A stretch of DNA of 64,000 bases from Massariosphaeria phaeospora. Lineage: Eukaryota > Ascomycota > Dothideomycetes > Pleosporales. The stretch is taken from contig JAADJZ010000005.1 in assembly GCA_011032825.1 (NCBI GenBank), forward strand, positions 997,001 to 1,061,000. Direction: 5' to 3'. The notes under the pieces were generated by a model. That model saw nothing but the letters and a program-made list of their open reading frames with translations, made no database searches and had not been told where the DNA came from. Shown in pieces: positions 35,043 through 46,198 of the stretch. Position 1 is the first letter of the stretch; each line of letters opens with the position of its first letter. The position numbers and the translations under genes were made by a program.

Positions 35043-36425
35043 ATGGGGTCGCTAGGCTCATACTTTCTAGACGTAGTCTACTCGTTCACAAATTGCATGT
35101 CCTGCTTTCCGGGGACTCCACAGCTCAAAATCAACAGCCGGAGCTTCAAGATACTGCGGCTGCTGGGCGAGGTATGTGAGATGATGGTGCCCTGATAGCA
35201 CTCCATCCAACTTCCAGCCAGACCTTTGAGCTAACCCAATGGTTGAATAGGGCGGCTTCTCCTATGTCTACCTCGTGCAAGACAACTCCAACCAGCAACT
35301 CTTCGCCCTGAAAAAGATCCGCTGTCCCTTCGGCCAAGAGTCCGTCTCGCTAGCCCTCAAAGAAGTCGAAGCCTACACGCTCTTCTCTCCACACCCCAAC
35401 ATCATCCATTCCATCGACTACTCTGTCGAATCCGACCGATCCGACCCGCAAGCCAAAACCGTGTACATACTTTTGCCATACTATAGACGTGGCAATCTAC
35501 AAGACATGATCAATGCGAACTTGGTGAATCATACAAAGTTTCCGGAAAAGAGGCTCATGGTGCTGTTCCTGGGCGTGTGCAGAGCGTTGAAGGCTATGCA
35601 CCAGTACAAAGTCAAAGGCGGTCCCGGAGGAGAGAGGAGCCAGCAGAAGGCGAAGAAAGTGAGGAAGGAGGCTGCGAGAGCAGATGCGGACGCTGCAGAG
35701 GCTGCGGAGGGAATGGAGATGCGGGCTAGCAGACGGCATCGGGAAGACGATGACGATGAGGAGCAGGAGGCGGAACCGCTCATGGAGGCTGAGGTTACCA
35801 TGGCACAGGAGGGGATTGCGCCGGGGGGTGCGAGGGCGTATGCGCATCGCGATATCAAGCCTGGTATGCTCCGATTCCCCTGGATCTCACTCTGCTATAC
35901 CTACTAAATGCCACGGCAGGCAACATCATGATAGACGACGACGGCAAATCCCCCATCCTCATGGACCTCGGCTCTCTCGCGCCGTCTCCTACCCCCATAA
36001 CCTCGCGTTCGCTCGCCCTCCAAGTACAAGACACCGCCGCCGAACACTCCACGATGCCCTACCGCGCCCCCGAACTCTTCGACGTGAAAACCGGCTCCGT
36101 AATCGACACCAAAGTCGACGTCTGGTCGCTCGGCTGCACCCTCTACGCATGCCTCGTTGGCAAAAGCCCGTTCGAAGCTCGAAGCGACGAGACCGGTGGC
36201 AGTTTGAGTATCTGCGTGCTCGGCGGTGACTGGAGGTTTCCGGACGAAGGGCCGCAGAGGGGCAAGCAGAAACAGCCCGCTGAGGAGGCGATTAGCGATA
36301 CGGTCAAGGGGGTTGTGCGGAAGTGTTTGATGGTCGAGCCGAGTGAGCGGCCAGATGTGGATGAGTTGATTGCGCTTTGTGAGGAAGTTATTGCGGGATT
36401 ACCGGAGGACGGGTCGGATGATTGA
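35043..36425 (+). CDS. STK16/Env7-type serine-threonine kinase
   Basis: Exons 35043-35171, 35251-35863 and 35920-36425 give 415 residues. The N-terminus MGSLGS plus nearby CMSCF fits myristoylation and palmitoylation, as in STK16 and vacuolar Env7. Kinase motifs: LGEGGFSYVYLV (glycine loop), FALKKI (Lys), AHRDIKPGN (catalytic loop, split by intron 2), LMDLG (a DLG in place of DFG, typical of STK16) and MPYRAPEL. A ~70-residue charged, Ala/Glu-rich insert sits between the helix ending AMHQYK and the catalytic loop. Members act on membranes in secretory or vacuolar traffic. Both spliced junctions restore conserved motifs, so the model is secure. Confidence 0.9.
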
Positions 36426-37046
36426 GAAGACTAAGTGTGGAGTTCAGTCTTTCTACGGAGAGTCCCAAGTCGAGATTGGGGTGTTTTTTTATGTACGATG
36501 GTTGATCTTTCTCGACAGCGAAACCGCTGAGGTACGATGGACTTTGGCATTCGTTTGAAGTTCGAATTTGATTGACTTAGCTGGATATCTCAATATACCC
36601 TTTCTTCACGTCGATCCTATAGCACCACGGCTGCGAGATATTAGACGCTCATCTGTCCGTACCCAGTGCGGTTGAGACTCTGTACAGCTTCGGGTTATGT
36701 AAGCTTGCTTTACGTAATGCCTGTGCGCAGCTGCAGAGTCTTCCGTCCTATCTGCACGTAGATAGAAAGCATACAATACTAAGAATACTATTGTATTAAC
36801 CTTTTTTCTCTGTACGCTGTATACACTGTACAAGCCTCTACTCCTTACCTATAACGTGTTGATCCTATTATCAGCTAGCTATAGAGTCCATTCAACATCA
36901 TCACTATTATCACAGTGGAGAAAATTTACATCTCACCTTCCTCAAATGAGTAGCCTAAGTTGTGCGAGATCATTGATGAACGACAAATTTGTTATCGATT
37001 AATTCATCATCCACTATAACGCTGTCTAAGCTATGCTTACCAGGCC
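36426..37046. other. intergenic between convergent genes, no gene seen
   Basis: Shared 3' region of the kinase and DPP5-like genes; moderately A+T-rich, with no gene seen. Confidence 0.5.
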
Positions 37047-37505
37047 CTAGTTCTCCGTGTCAACGGCATCTTCATTTACTTTTTCCCGCGCCTCAGTATA
37101 CTTCTCCAGGCCCACATGCTCATTAATCCAATCCAGCACCGTCTCATGCCATAGCAAACTATTCTCGGGCTTCAGCACCCAATGATTCTCATCCGGGAAC
37201 GTCAAGAACTGGCTTTCGACACCGCGCGCCTGCAGCGTATGGAACGCAGCAAGCCCCTCGCTGATCGTGAGCCGATAGTCCAGCTCGCTGTGAATCACGA
37301 GCTGCGGCGTCTTCCAGTTCTGCGTGAACCTCGAGGGATCCCACTGCGCCCAGGCGTCGGCGTTGTCCCAGAGCGGGCCGGTGAGGTCGTGGAAGGGGAA
37401 ATACAGCTCCTCGGATGCGAGCTGGCCGCTCATGCTGCAGACACCGTCGTGGCACACGAGCGCTTTGAACTTGCGGCCCAGCTCGTGGCCCTGGATCCAG
37501 TTGAT

Positions 37506-37536
<31 letters not shown>

Positions 37537-39549
37537 ACGGCGCGGTCCGTGTCGACGTAGTGCAGGTTCGATGCGATGTACTCGAAGCCTTTGACGAGGT
37601 CTTTATATGGGAGGCCGCCCCATTGGCCTTGGATGGCGTCGACGAAGTCTTGCCCGTAGCCGGTGCTGCCGGTGGGGTTGGGGGCGACGACTACGTAGCC
37701 TTGCTCTGCATAGACGGCGGGGTTCCAACGCGTGGACCACGAGTCTTCCCATGCGCCTTGGGGGCCGCCGTGAATGAGGTAGGCGAGTGGGTACGTCTCG
37801 TTTTCGTTGAATTTGCTGGGCTTGATGACCCAGGCGTGGACTGATGTGTTTTTTCCGGCGCCTGGCCATTGAACTTCAATGACTTGTTTACGTGAGAGGC
37901 CGAACATGGAGCCGCTTCGGGTTTGGGAGGAGACGTATTTGGTAGTCGGTTTAGATGGTATCGCGTCGTAGGGTCTATCGTCGATGGGGAGGGTATAGAT
38001 GTGTTGGTCCTTGCGGCTCGCCAGAGGTAGTACAGAGTACAAGCTGTTCTCGATCAGACTGTTGGAAGAGAGAAAGATGTCCCCATTCTTTAGTGATTGG
38101 GCATCGGTTATAGTACCCCCTTTGACGATCATTCGAGGAAACGTAGCATTGGCGGCATTCGAGATATCTGTAGAAAACAGACAGACTCGACCGTGCTCCT
38201 CTGCAGCTAAGTAGAGATGCGATTTGTCGGGGCTCCAAAAAATTCCTTGAGGGCTGCGGTCCCAGCTTCCCTTGCCATCCTTTGAGGTAAATGCGTGCAC
38301 TACCCATGACGGTGTTCGGTAGTCTGGGATGATGAAAAGTTGGTTCTTGTCAGACTCGTAACCGTCGGTTTTCATAGACAGAAAGGCGATTTGTGTCCCA
38401 CCCGGGGAGAAGGTAGGGCTAGTACTGGCACCTTCAAAGCCAGAAACCTGTACTTGCTGAGGTGAAGGAAGGGTCTTTGGCTTGCCATCCCAGAATGATG
38501 AGCTGGTCACTAAGTAGATATTGGTCTTGGTATGTAAGGCGGGGTTCAGCTCTGGATCCTTTGCCGTAAAAACAAGTCCGGTACTTGCGATGTCGAAGTG
38601 ATCTGTGCCGCCGAATGGTTCAACGGGAGACTCCAGTCTGGTACCCTTGAGAGCGTTACGCATCTCAGAGAGTTCGAATTTACCATCCTTCTTGGAGAGT
38701 TTTCCAAGCCAGATCGCATTGCGGTTCTCAGTGACGTAGTGGTCCCAGTGGCGGACGAAAAGAGATTTGTAGAGCTTTCCGGAAGTGAGGGGCTTCTTCG
38801 CCTTTTCAGGATTGAAGAGCTCTCCATCAGGAGTCGTCTTGCCTGTCACGGCGATGGCGAACTCGTCTGTGCCGAGTGCGTGGAGCTTGAGGTTCCCAAC
38901 GGGGCCGTCAATGGTCCCAACTGTGTAACTACTGTCATAAAGATTAGCTTGTACACATATACTGAATCTGCGCCTCGCTTGATATGATTTGAGATACACG
39001 GTATAGACTTGCAAAATTTCGCTTCTAGGAGATATAGGTCATCTAATTGGCAGCATAGAACATATATGAGTGATCGCAGAAGCTTCAGACGAGCGTCCTT
39101 GCTAAAGTTTAGTGAATATTGCTGGATATAAGATGGGTGACCGGCTTGAGGGAAAACTAAGCCTAGCAATCCAGGATCGATCACTGGCAAGGGAGCTGCA
39201 AGTCGAACAAAGCTACAGTTGTGCAGTGTAACGATGCTTACATATCGCCGAAGTTCTCCACCTTGCCGACCTTGACACTTGTCACACCATCATCGCCGCT
39301 GGACAAGAGCAGAATGGCGTCATCGCCCAGCCATTTCGGCTCACTCGCAACAGGATCGTCGCTGATTAGAGTCGTCTGCTGGGACTGCACATGGAGAACG
39401 CGAATCTCAGTCTTCTTGGCGTGCTCCGCGAAGGAATAGGTCGAGCTGCTATAGAGCACCTTGGAGCCATCGGAGTTAGGGTTGCCCGAGGAGCGACGGG
39501 GAGCGCTGAGCAGGACCTCGGGCGTGAATTTTACTGCTCGGATAGTCAT
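37047..39549 (-). CDS. DPP5-like S9 family dipeptidyl peptidase
   Basis: Exons 37047-38931 and 39242-39549 give 730 residues; the 310-nt intron is long for this genome. Layout is a seven-blade propeller followed by a C-terminal hydrolase. Catalytic signatures are GASYGGYM (Ser), HSELDYRL (Asp) and ENHWV (His), with HGGPQGAWEDSW as the oxyanion loop. Secreted fungal DPP5 begins with a signal peptide just before the segment matching FTPEVLLSAPRRSSG. Here only MTIRAVK precedes it, and the upstream in-frame hydrophobic stretch (about 39550-39590, ending LLTAALS) has no ATG and ends in an intron-like CTAACTGCGGCACTCAG. So either this is an intracellular form or a 5' exon with the signal peptide was missed. 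Confidence 0.85.
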
Positions 39550-40120
39550 ACTGAGTGCCGCAGTTAGTAGGACGAGGGCGTGGTAAGGGAAGATGGCCTT
39601 AGGAGGAGCAGGTTAGACAACTGTACATATTGGTTAGCAACCGTACTCTTTTAAGCCGCAGCAAGGTAATTCATTTCGAGCGACTGCTGAGAAAGGAGAC
39701 AGAAGACTGGATGAGAGACTGGACTAGAGGATGCAGAACAAGGGGAGGTCGAATGGCGCGGTTAAATTATAGGAAGAGATACTTACTGTTTGGCTGGTGG
39801 AAACTAGTGACACGGTGCGCAGCGTTGGACGAAGGTGACAGATGTAGAGATGAGGAACGATGATGAAGGTGAATGGTGGGTGATAGGGCCAGATGGGGTG
39901 TGGTCGGATGTTAGTGAACCCCGCGCGCCCGCTACTTACTAAAGCGGGGTTGTACCGCAGGCTGACTGTGCGCTACCAGCGACGTGTGGGTGGCAGGGTA
40001 ATTCGTGTGAATATTCTTTCTACGGTGACTCACACTGTCGCTTAGGTTTTCGCCGCAGTGGGAGGCTATATATTCTGTAACGGGGAATAACTGATAAATT
40101 CCACTTGTGGAGCATCGACA
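39550..40120. other. intergenic, possible missing 5' exon of the DPP5-like gene
   Basis: Holds the DPP5-like promoter. Just upstream of the start, a minus-strand CTACTAACTGCGGCACTCAG looks like a branch site plus acceptor, suggesting an unassigned 5' exon or a leader intron. The rest is non-coding, including the tRNA upstream region. Confidence 0.4.
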
Positions 40121-40227
40121 AGTCCTGTGGCGCAGTGGTAGCGCGCCGTTCTTATAAGACTCGTCAGAACTCTTATGGCCTTCATCTGGTTATGCGGATG
40201 CCGTGGGTTCGAACCCCACCAGGACTA
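40121..40227 (+). tRNA. tRNA-Ile(UAU) with 35-nt intron
   Basis: A full cloverleaf can be drawn: acceptor AGTCCTG / CAGGACT plus A; D arm GCGC-AGTGGTA-GCGC; anticodon loop CTTATAA with anticodon TAT at 40153-40155; T arm GTGGG-TTCGAAC-CCCAC. The intron (40157-40191) sits after position 37, the canonical nuclear site. The anticodon stem CCGTT/TGCGG has one T-T mismatch at its inner pair. No CCA is encoded, as usual for eukaryotes. Animal tRNA-Ile(UAU) genes also carry an intron at this place. Confidence 0.9.
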
Positions 40228-40235
40228 ACTCTTTC

Positions 40236-40240
40236 TTTTT
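40236..40240 (+). terminator. RNA polymerase III terminator
   Basis: A run of five T residues starts 9 bases after the tRNA 3' end, the expected Pol III stop. Confidence 0.8.
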
Positions 40241-40468
40241 GCCATTTGTGGTGGTTGTGGTCACGCGCGGGTTGCATTCTTTTTGACCCTGTATGTGTAG
40301 TAACTAACACTGCTTCACGTCGACACGCGGGGGTGGCTAAAATCAACAAACGGCTTGAATTGCGCTTCTGCTTAGATAATGCTGTGCTGCACACTGTACT
40401 GTATGTAATATGCTGTGTGTAAGGTGAACTACTGGAAAACATGCTCCTGCCCGACAAGTCCACCTGCA

Positions 40469-40951
40469 TCAAGGCCTCGTAGGCGGGCCCTTGTACCACT
40501 TGCTCCTCGTCGTCGCCCTCTCCTCCTCCTCGATGCTCCTGTCGATCTTCGCCTTTAGTATGTCGAGCTGCCTCTCGTACTCCCACTTTGGAGTGTCTGC
40601 GCCCCGCATGCCGATAAACCTCGCGAACATCCTCATCTTCACTTTCAACCTCTCCAAATCGTTCAGCTTGCAGTTCTCTGGCAAGGTGTGTCCTGGCCGT
40701 GACCGCGCGAGAAACGGGCGGTCCCAGTCCATGGTCTGTGGGTAGTGGTGTGTGTGCAGGTCGGGTGTCATTTGCGAGTAGTAGCGCGCCATGGCGTCGA
40801 GCTCGTCTTCTGTGAGGAGAAACAGTTCAAGCATGGTGGTAGGGAACTGTGGTGGGGCGAGACCAGACTCTACGTGCACGATGGGCGCGATGGTGAGACG
40901 CATCTGAGAGATCTTTTCGGCTAGTTCTGGGGTGCGGGTTGAAGGTGCCAT
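40469..40951 (-). CDS. small hypothetical protein, unknown function
   Basis: Single exon of 160 residues with an ATG start at 40951. Not recognised. It begins MAPSTRTPELAEKISQMRL and has a compact, probably folded middle (LLTEDELDAMARYYSQM, HHYPQTMDWDRPF), a basic helix (KMRMFARFIGM) and a C-terminal coiled-coil-like helix (YERQLDILKAKIDRSIEEEERA). Codon use and even amino-acid content look genuine. No signal peptide or membrane segment. Confidence 0.6.
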   Translation of the reverse strand: MAPSTRTPELAEKISQMRLTIAPIVHVESGLAPPQFPTTMLELFLLTEDELDAMARYYSQMTPDLHTHHYPQTMDWDRPFLARSRPGHTLPENCKLNDLERLKVKMRMFARFIGMRGADTPKWEYERQLDILKAKIDRSIEEEERATTRSKWYKGPPTRP

Positions 40952-41609
40952 GTTGCTAACCCTCCTGTCGCAGAGTCGGGGTTTGCTTGGAGTGGATGCG
41001 TGGTTCTGGGGTATGTAATGCAGCGTTGGCCCAGTTGCAATGAATCGACGACGGATCGGCGGTGTTTGCGTAGAAGTATCTGATGATTAAGAAACGGATA
41101 CGGTTGATTTGTGCTAGACGCGGGAGTGTGCAGCGAACTCGCAGTATTATGTGAGTGAGCTGGTATATATAATTGGAACACAAACAGACAAAGGTATAGT
41201 AGAAGAATGGGTATTGTTGAAGATGATTTGTTCTTTGTTGCCGCCCTGAAAAGTGCATAGCAGTATTGAATTTCGTGACGTACTCTTTGTCCGACTTATG
41301 TCTCACTCGTCTTCTGGCTGTCTCGTGGGGGTTCCTGCACAATGTCCTTGTGGAGATAAGAGTCGAAAGATTGTACGCGCCTCGGAATGTTCGTGGATCG
41401 GGATTGATGTCGTAGACAAATGCCTGGGGACTGCGTCTATTTGTTGGAACATTTACCATCCCCGACTGTGACGCTGCTCCTGATCGTGGACGGCGACCTT
41501 GAGCTCCTTTGTTAGCGAGAAGAGAGGCTAGATTGGAGGCTTCAACAAAGCAGCACTGTCAACGAACCTTATGTCACTGACACCGTGTTAGAAGTGTAGT
41601 TGCGTGTAT
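40952..41609. other. intergenic, no gene seen
   Basis: A minus-strand open frame fills 40956-41459 and starts MVNVPTNRRS, but nothing beyond the first residues resembles a known protein (see rejected items). The region serves as promoter for the 160-residue protein and 3' flank of the cysteine synthase gene. Confidence 0.5.
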
Positions 41610-43150
41610 TCACGAATTGATGATCTCTTCCAGGGACACGTCGTCTTCGCTGCCCCCAACTGGTTCTGTGCTGGCCCAGAACTTGCTAAGATGTCGCGCT
41701 CCGCTATGCTCAAATTAAATTATGAGTGAATGATCTGTGCGGGCAGCTTACCTATCACACAGCAAAGTCACGATGCGATGACCGGGGCCAAGTTGCTTTG
41801 CGAGTTTCGTTGCTGCTACGCCTGCGAAGTGTCAGTGCTCTATCCGCAAATTCGATGTCACACTTACAGTTTACAGCACTGCTGCTGCCGACGAAGATGC
41901 CATCATGCTCCACTAACCACTTTGCCATAGCAAGCGCCTGATCATCAGTCACCCTGATCGCGTCATCTACAAGCTCTCTTCCAACCTCGAAGTTGTGTGT
42001 CACACGATTAATTCCAATACCTTCGATGATGGTGTCAACTTGATGTCTCCGGCGTGTTCCCTCACGTTCTTTAGGATCGAACATGACACCATACTTGACG
42101 CGGTTGAACAAGCCGCTTCCCGGTGGATCTGCAAGGACAATCTTGATGTCGGGGAGCTTTGGCTTTAGATATAGAGCGACCCCGGAAATAGTACCACCTG
42201 TGCCAGCACCACTTACAAACGCGTTAAGGGATCCGCCGGTTTGCTCATAGATCTCAGGCCCCGTGCCGGCAAAGTGCGCAAGCCAGTTGGCTTCTGTTTC
42301 GAACTGGTCTGCGAAAAGCCCTCTGCCCGGTTTGTCTGGGTTTTTCGTATGCTCGGTGGCCCTGGTACGTGCTAGATTGACGAATTGGTTTTGGTCCACG
42401 ATTGGCGCTGGCCGTACTCTCTCCACTTCTGCGCCGAGCTTCTGAAGGAGATCCGATTTTTCGATCGCCATATCGTCAGGCATGCAACTAAAAGACTGTT
42501 CAGCTAAGCTACACGAACCAGAAAGTGCGAGACACACATATGGGCTTTGTAGCCTCGCGCTCGACATATTGCCGCCAGCGAGATACCGGTGCTTCCAACA
42601 GTGCCCTCATACACAGTATCTCCAGAGTGTGGGACCAGCAAACCGCGTTCTTCAGCCTTGGATGTCACTCAGCATAATCGTGGCACAAAGAAAACTATTC
42701 GCAAGTTACCAATTGGATAATGCCTAAAGCCACTCTGTCTTTCGGGCTATTACCAGCGCCGTTCAGAAACTAGTTCAATTGTCTGTCAGCCATTTTTTTC
42801 CTATCCCGTATGGCGTGCTACATGATTACCTCTGCTTTCGCCAATATTTCGCATCCTGTAGCATCTGAAAGTGATTTGATCTTGATCAATGGAGTGTTAC
42901 CGATACATCCTTCAATGCCCTCTTTAATAGACCCAGCCTCTCGCTCTAAAGATTCTACAATGTCCGTGAGGTTTTTCTTCAGGCTCTCAATATCATCAGT
43001 TTTTGAAAGTCGAGATATATCTTGGTGGATCTTTCGCCTCCGGCTTCGGCGGTCGTACCCTGGACGGAAAAGCTGCTGTTGATATGCGACGGTCAAACCG
43101 ATACCTAATAAGAATGCCCCCAAGGTATAGAGCTGGGAATGATTCGACAT
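41610..43150 (-). CDS. Mcy1/cysteine synthase 2-like PLP enzyme
   Basis: Six exons (41610-41703, 41752-41821, 41868-42487, 42538-42656, 42710-42769, 42830-43150) give 427 residues. The N-terminus has one membrane helix, LYTLGAFLLGIGLTVAY, as in yeast Mcy1 of the mitochondrial outer membrane; the body is a fold-type II PLP enzyme. Signatures: IGNTPLIKIKSLS, NGAGNSPKDRVAL with the PLP lysine in SPKDR, VGSTGISLA for the phosphate/cofactor side, SGAGTGGTISGVA, and a C-terminal LLCDSGARHLSKFW. Related proteins are annotated as cysteine synthase 2 / Cys12; true cysteine synthesis is not proven for this branch. Two introns sit in unusually short exons (60 and 70 nt), but the junctions all restore conserved sequence. 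Confidence 0.9.
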
Positions 43151-43354
43151 CCCTTGGAGTTCGAAAGTTGAGAGGAAGGAGGTACTGAGACGGCCCCGGG
43201 GAGATCTCGGGAAACGTGACCGCGGAGGAGCTTTGACACCTGCTAGATACCGTAGAATGCTTGGCGCAAATGATGGGGCCGCATCTCCACCACGTGCCGT
43301 CTGAGGACTACTCTCTACGCCGCGTTCGGGCGGAACCTGAGCTGCCAGCCTCCA

Positions 43355-44949
43355 ATGGACTCACCCCTCGTCACGCAATTGTTTCGCCAGCTCTTTTCAC
43401 ATCGAGCTTCCCAATGTCTTGCCCGTGGAGCCCCACCGAGTGCCCGCTATGCGCGCATCCAGCGACGGGGAAAGGCCACGCGGCTAGGCGCAGGAGAGAC
43501 CACAAGAGAAAGTCGATGGACTCCTAGGCAAATGAGATTTCCCCAGGAACGGGCGGACGAGTTTGATCGATATCCCATGGTTACGTCGGATATGTTGAAG
43601 AACCGTAGAGAGCGGCCGAGGCGGGTGAAGATGCTGCTCCGCGACTTCATCGAAGGTATATCGAGGCCGACTGGCAGCTGCGGTAGCCTAGAGGAGCTAA
43701 CATAGCATCAGATAGTCTGTATAATCCAAACTATGGCTATTTCTCTAAGCAGGTCGTCATCTTCTCTCCTGGCAAACCCTTCGATTTCAACGCCATGGCC
43801 TCGGAGCATGAATTCTTCCAGCAGTTACGACATCGGTATACCGACTTTGAAGACACGCTAGACTATCAGGAACCAAACGACCTTCGCCAACTCTGGCATA
43901 CCCCTACCGAACTGTTCTCGCCCTACTATGGGGAAGCGCTTGCGAGATATCTTGTGGAGGATTACAAGTACAACTTCTACCCGTACCACGACCTGAATAT
44001 CTACGAAATGGGCGCTGGAAACGGGACCATGATGTTGAATATTTTGGACTACATACGAGACATTCATCCGGAGGTATACGAACGGACCAAGTTCAAGATC
44101 GTTGAGATCTCGAGCGCACTGGCTAGATTACAACAGCAGGGCTTAGGACATTCAGCATATGCACGAGGCCATGCCGACAAGGTCGACATTATCAACCGCT
44201 CGATATTCGAATGGGACACTTACGTCTCATCGCCCTGTTACTTCCTCGCACTCGAAGTCTTCGACAACTTCGGTCACGACGCTTTAAAGTACGACCACGA
44301 AACTGGCCATCCCTATCAATCACACGTCGTTATAGACCCGCGCGGCGAACTCTTCGAATACTACTCGCGCACCATTGACCCTGTGGCCGCGCAGTTCCTC
44401 GACAGACGGGACGTTGCGTGTAAACCTTACGCACATTCACTTCAGAGCAATAATCTCATGACAAATCTGCGCTCATTGCTGCCTTTTAAAGGCACTCTTA
44501 GCGAGCCGGAATACATACCCACGAGGCTGATGCAGTTCTTCTACATCCTGTATGAGAAGTTCCCGAATCATAAATTAATCAGCAGCGATTTCAACACGTT
44601 GAGTGACACAGTCGAAGGCTTGAATGCGCCAGTAGTGCAGACGAGATACAAGAGGCAAATGATTGCCGTGACCACACCTCTGGTGAGTCCCTTTTCCCAT
44701 CATCCCAGTCTTCCGAGCAGTACTAATCCGTCGCGATAGGTCCACCAAGGCTATTTTGACATTCTCTTTCCGACCGACTTCGACGTTGTAGAACCAATGT
44801 ATACAGCTATAACCGGACGATTTGCTCGTACATACTCGCACGAGGACTTCATGGCGGGGCGAGCGGATATTGAAGAGACGCAGACGAAGAATGGAGAGAA
44901 CCCACTGTTGAGCTGGTACAAAAACGCCAGTGTTATGATCACCCTGTAG
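43355..44949 (+). CDS. MidA/NDUFAF7 family SAM-dependent methyltransferase
   Basis: Exons 43355-43655, 43712-44682 and 44740-44949 give 493 residues. The family (DUF185; human NDUFAF7) symmetrically dimethylates an arginine of a complex I subunit in the mitochondrial matrix. An Arg-rich N-terminus LFRQLFSHRASQCLARG fits mitochondrial import. Visible motifs are NPNYGYFSKQVVIFSP, FSPYYGEALARYL, NIYEMGAGNGTMMLNILD (SAM-binding Gly loop) and FKIVEISSALARLQQQ, followed by FLALEVFDNFGHD. The second intron lies in the sequence VTTPL-VHQGYFDILFPTDF. Its neighbours are unrelated. Filamentous ascomycetes have complex I, consistent with the gene's presence. Confidence 0.87.
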
Positions 44950-45239
44950 TCAGAGAAACTGGTCAAACGAGACATTGCAGAACCATTTGTACAAACACCA
45001 ATCTTAGATCATGGCAATCAGCCAATATCGATGTATCAATAAAGTGCCCCGTAAAAGTTCCGGTGATAGTCCTGGATTCTCAAAACGTTGAAAATATCTG
45101 TCTTCGTTGCCTTTCCAATATAATTGCATAGAAAGACTGCTTCCGGACTTCGGTGTCGTGGTGTTACAGTAGTCAATTCTTCCTAGTTGTGATCGTACAG
45201 ACGCAGCTTTCCTCCTGTAACTAAGTTGACTCTTCGCTT

Positions 45240-45968
45240 TCATCTCCTGCTGAACCAGTTGCTAATCATGCCGCCAGCCAGATTCCTAGCCAATCCAGAA
45301 CCGTATACAGCTGTCGAAGCAAAGCCAGACGCTTGACTGAACTTGTCGCAGCGGGAAAAGGCGAGCGTATTCGTAATGGTAAGGACGAGCGCAATCACTG
45401 CGACCTCGTTAGCCTTTCTCAGTCCCCTAATGACCTACAATCATATCCCGCCACTAAAATGGAAAGCAGCCAACTTACCAACCAGCGTCAACCAGATGAA
45501 CTCGAAACTAACCAACGCGACCACGGCCAGCAGCACCCACAGCACCGGCTGCGCATACAGCGCAATCCAGAAGAAGCGCCTGTCCGTCGCATTGATGACG
45601 CGGCTCTCCGGGTCCGCGCTCTCAAATACCCAGCGCGAGTCGCCCGAGCCCGAGTCGACCTCGTTCCACCAGCGCAGCCCGACCAGGCGCCGGCCGGCGA
45701 TGTTCTTGAGGTAGTAGAAGTCGGAGGCGAGGAGCAGGATGGTGATGATGAAGATCATGACGAAGTTGGAGGTGAACAGCAGGCCGAAGAGGTACACGAG
45801 GAGGCTTGCTGCGGGTCTGGTTAGGGTGTGTTCGGTTTGCTATGGGAGCTCGGTGCGATGGGGGTGCTTACAGACGCGGAAGGAGAGGAATGTGAGGAGC
45901 GTGATGGGGTGGCTGCTGAGTTTCCAGGTCAGACTGCCGGCCGACGGGGTCTGTTGCGCGGTCTCCAT
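45240..45968 (-). CDS. tvp23: Tvp23 Golgi membrane protein
   Basis: Exons 45240-45397, 45479-45808 and 45872-45968 give 194 residues. Tvp23 is a small multi-spanning late-Golgi protein of Tlg2 vesicles. Four hydrophobic segments are visible: [61 protein letters not shown] and [22 protein letters not shown]. The signature [17 protein letters not shown] is highly typical. For intron 2, a nearer AAAG acceptor fails, whereas GGTCGCAG gives an unbroken transmembrane helix and [12 protein letters not shown]. Divergent from the CLYBL-like gene, 230 bp away. Confidence 0.93.
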
Positions 45969-46198
45969 TGTGGCGGGGTGGGTGGTGGTGAGCTGGAGTC
46001 CAACGGTAGCTGTGAGCTGGAGGTCCACGGGTGGAAGTTCACGTTCACGTTCACGTGGCGTTTGGGACGCGGTCCGTGTCCGCGTCGGGGCCCGGGGAGC
46101 TTTCCAGCTGCCCCGCGTCATTGGAGCTTGGAGCTAACACACTTCAGACAGCAACTTCGAACTCTCGTAAATCGTCTCACACGCACTTCACTTCCACC

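Noticed and set aside
37182..37844. 220-codon frame antisense to the DPP5-like gene
   Set aside because: It mirrors the conserved hydrolase domain on the opposite strand and lacks its own motifs.
40956..41459. Minus-strand frame starting MVNVPTNRR, like ribosomal protein eL42
   Set aside because: Only the first few residues match; the zinc-finger CxxC motifs and the rest of eL42 are absent.
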